Assembly: GCA_031280955.1 (NCBI GenBank)
Contig: JAITGA010000006.1
Span: 56,375 to 120,374, forward strand
Reading direction: 5' to 3'
Origin: Lachnospiraceae bacterium
GTDB taxonomy: Bacteria; Bacillota; Clostridia; Lachnospirales; Lachnospiraceae
Length of the DNA: 64,000 nucleotides
Of this stretch, positions 63,745 to 64,000 are shown in pieces. The notes beneath the pieces are model-generated. The model worked only from the letters and a program-made list of their open reading frames with translations. It did no database searches and had not been told where the DNA came from. The translations under genes were made by a program, and so were the position numbers. Position 1 is the stretch's first letter. Each line of letters begins with the position of its first letter.

Positions 63745-64000
63745 CTATTGTATCCTATCTCTATACCGTGGTTTCTCACCACCCTCGGCATAGTGACGTC
63801 TTTCGATTTCTGCGCCCATAGCTTTAACATAATCTACAAATGTCTCCAACTCACCACCATCCGGGCTTGCAAAGACTCCCTCACCAATCCTGCGCATAAT
63901 CGTACCATCATCAAATAGTATACCGATTCGCCATGCGATAGATAGTGTTATAGGTAGAGTGTCGTAATCATCATACCTGTAATAAGCTTCTTCCCAGTTA
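63745..64000 (-). CDS. C-terminal part of a hypothetical protein, cut by the window edge
   Basis: An open frame of 84 residues runs from the right edge to a TAG at 63745-63747. It reads WEEAYYRYDDYDTLP near the edge, then SIAWRIGILFDDGTIMRRIGEGVF and a charged end (ERRHYAEGGEKPRYRDR). Codon use and residue composition look like a genuine gene. The start lies outside the window, and I do not recognise the family. Confidence 0.6.
   Translation of the reverse strand, partial: NWEEAYYRYDDYDTLPITLSIAWRIGILFDDGTIMRRIGEGVFASPDGGELETFVDYVKAMGAEIERRHYAEGGEKPRYRDRIQ

Overview
The window looks like a chromosomal segment from a fermentative, obligately anaerobic member of the Bacillota, most likely Clostridia. 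The evidence is pyruvate:ferredoxin oxidoreductase, rubredoxin plus flavodiiron protein, an [FeFe]-hydrogenase-type sensor domain, strong AGGAGG-type ribosome sites, TTGACA/TATAAT promoters with 16-18 base spacers, and the Firmicutes gene order HU - S4 protein - divIC - tilS - hpt - ftsH. The sporulation genes yabP, yabQ and spoIIE that usually sit in that cluster are missing, which hints at a non-sporulating lineage. The standard code fits (TGA is used as stop). I saw no rRNA, tRNA, CRISPR array, prophage or intact insertion sequence.

Layout. 1-11.9 kb (minus strand): a phosphorelay operon with three giant hybrid histidine kinases, a double-receiver protein and a REC-GGDEF diguanylate cyclase. 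12-13.4 kb: pgi. 13.4-14.7 kb: a gene-poor stretch with a stub lipoprotein and an MNT-HEPN pair. 14.8-25 kb: rmuC, then murF, ddl and a GH9-like lipoprotein, then an aconitase-family hydratase and glycogen phosphorylase. 25.3-27.3 kb: a zinc-ribbon membrane protein and a DUF362 protein. 27.3-32.8 kb: the ftsH-hpt-tilS-divIC-S4-HU cluster. 33-41.6 kb (minus strand): a second signalling operon with a PEGA lipoprotein, a hybrid kinase and a giant kinase whose N-terminus is a sensory [FeFe]-hydrogenase H-cluster domain. 41.8-48 kb: accessory DNA (DUF3791/DUF3990 pair, NatAB-like ABC exporter, second MNT-HEPN pair, lipoprotein, DUF234 ATPase). 48.2-53.3 kb: rubredoxin, flavodiiron protein and PFOR. 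53.4-61 kb: housekeeping genes (HAD phosphatase, formyltransferase-fold protein, CCA-adding enzyme, proS, nadE, a YwaF-like membrane protein, asnS). 61.2-64 kb: an orphan OmpR-family regulator followed by unrecognised genes.

How the genes work together. Five hybrid kinases share HisKA, HATPase, REC and HPt domains and also a roughly 70-residue tail after the HPt domain that I cannot assign to a named family. Likely outputs in the window are the GGDEF protein (c-di-GMP) and possibly the orphan OmpR regulator. The hydrogenase-type kinase is the most striking gene: it carries the Cys ligands for the H-cluster but lacks the proton-transfer Cys, which suggests direct sensing of H2 or redox state in a cell that disposes of electrons as hydrogen through PFOR and ferredoxin. 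Functions are inferred from sequence motifs by eye; no database search was run.
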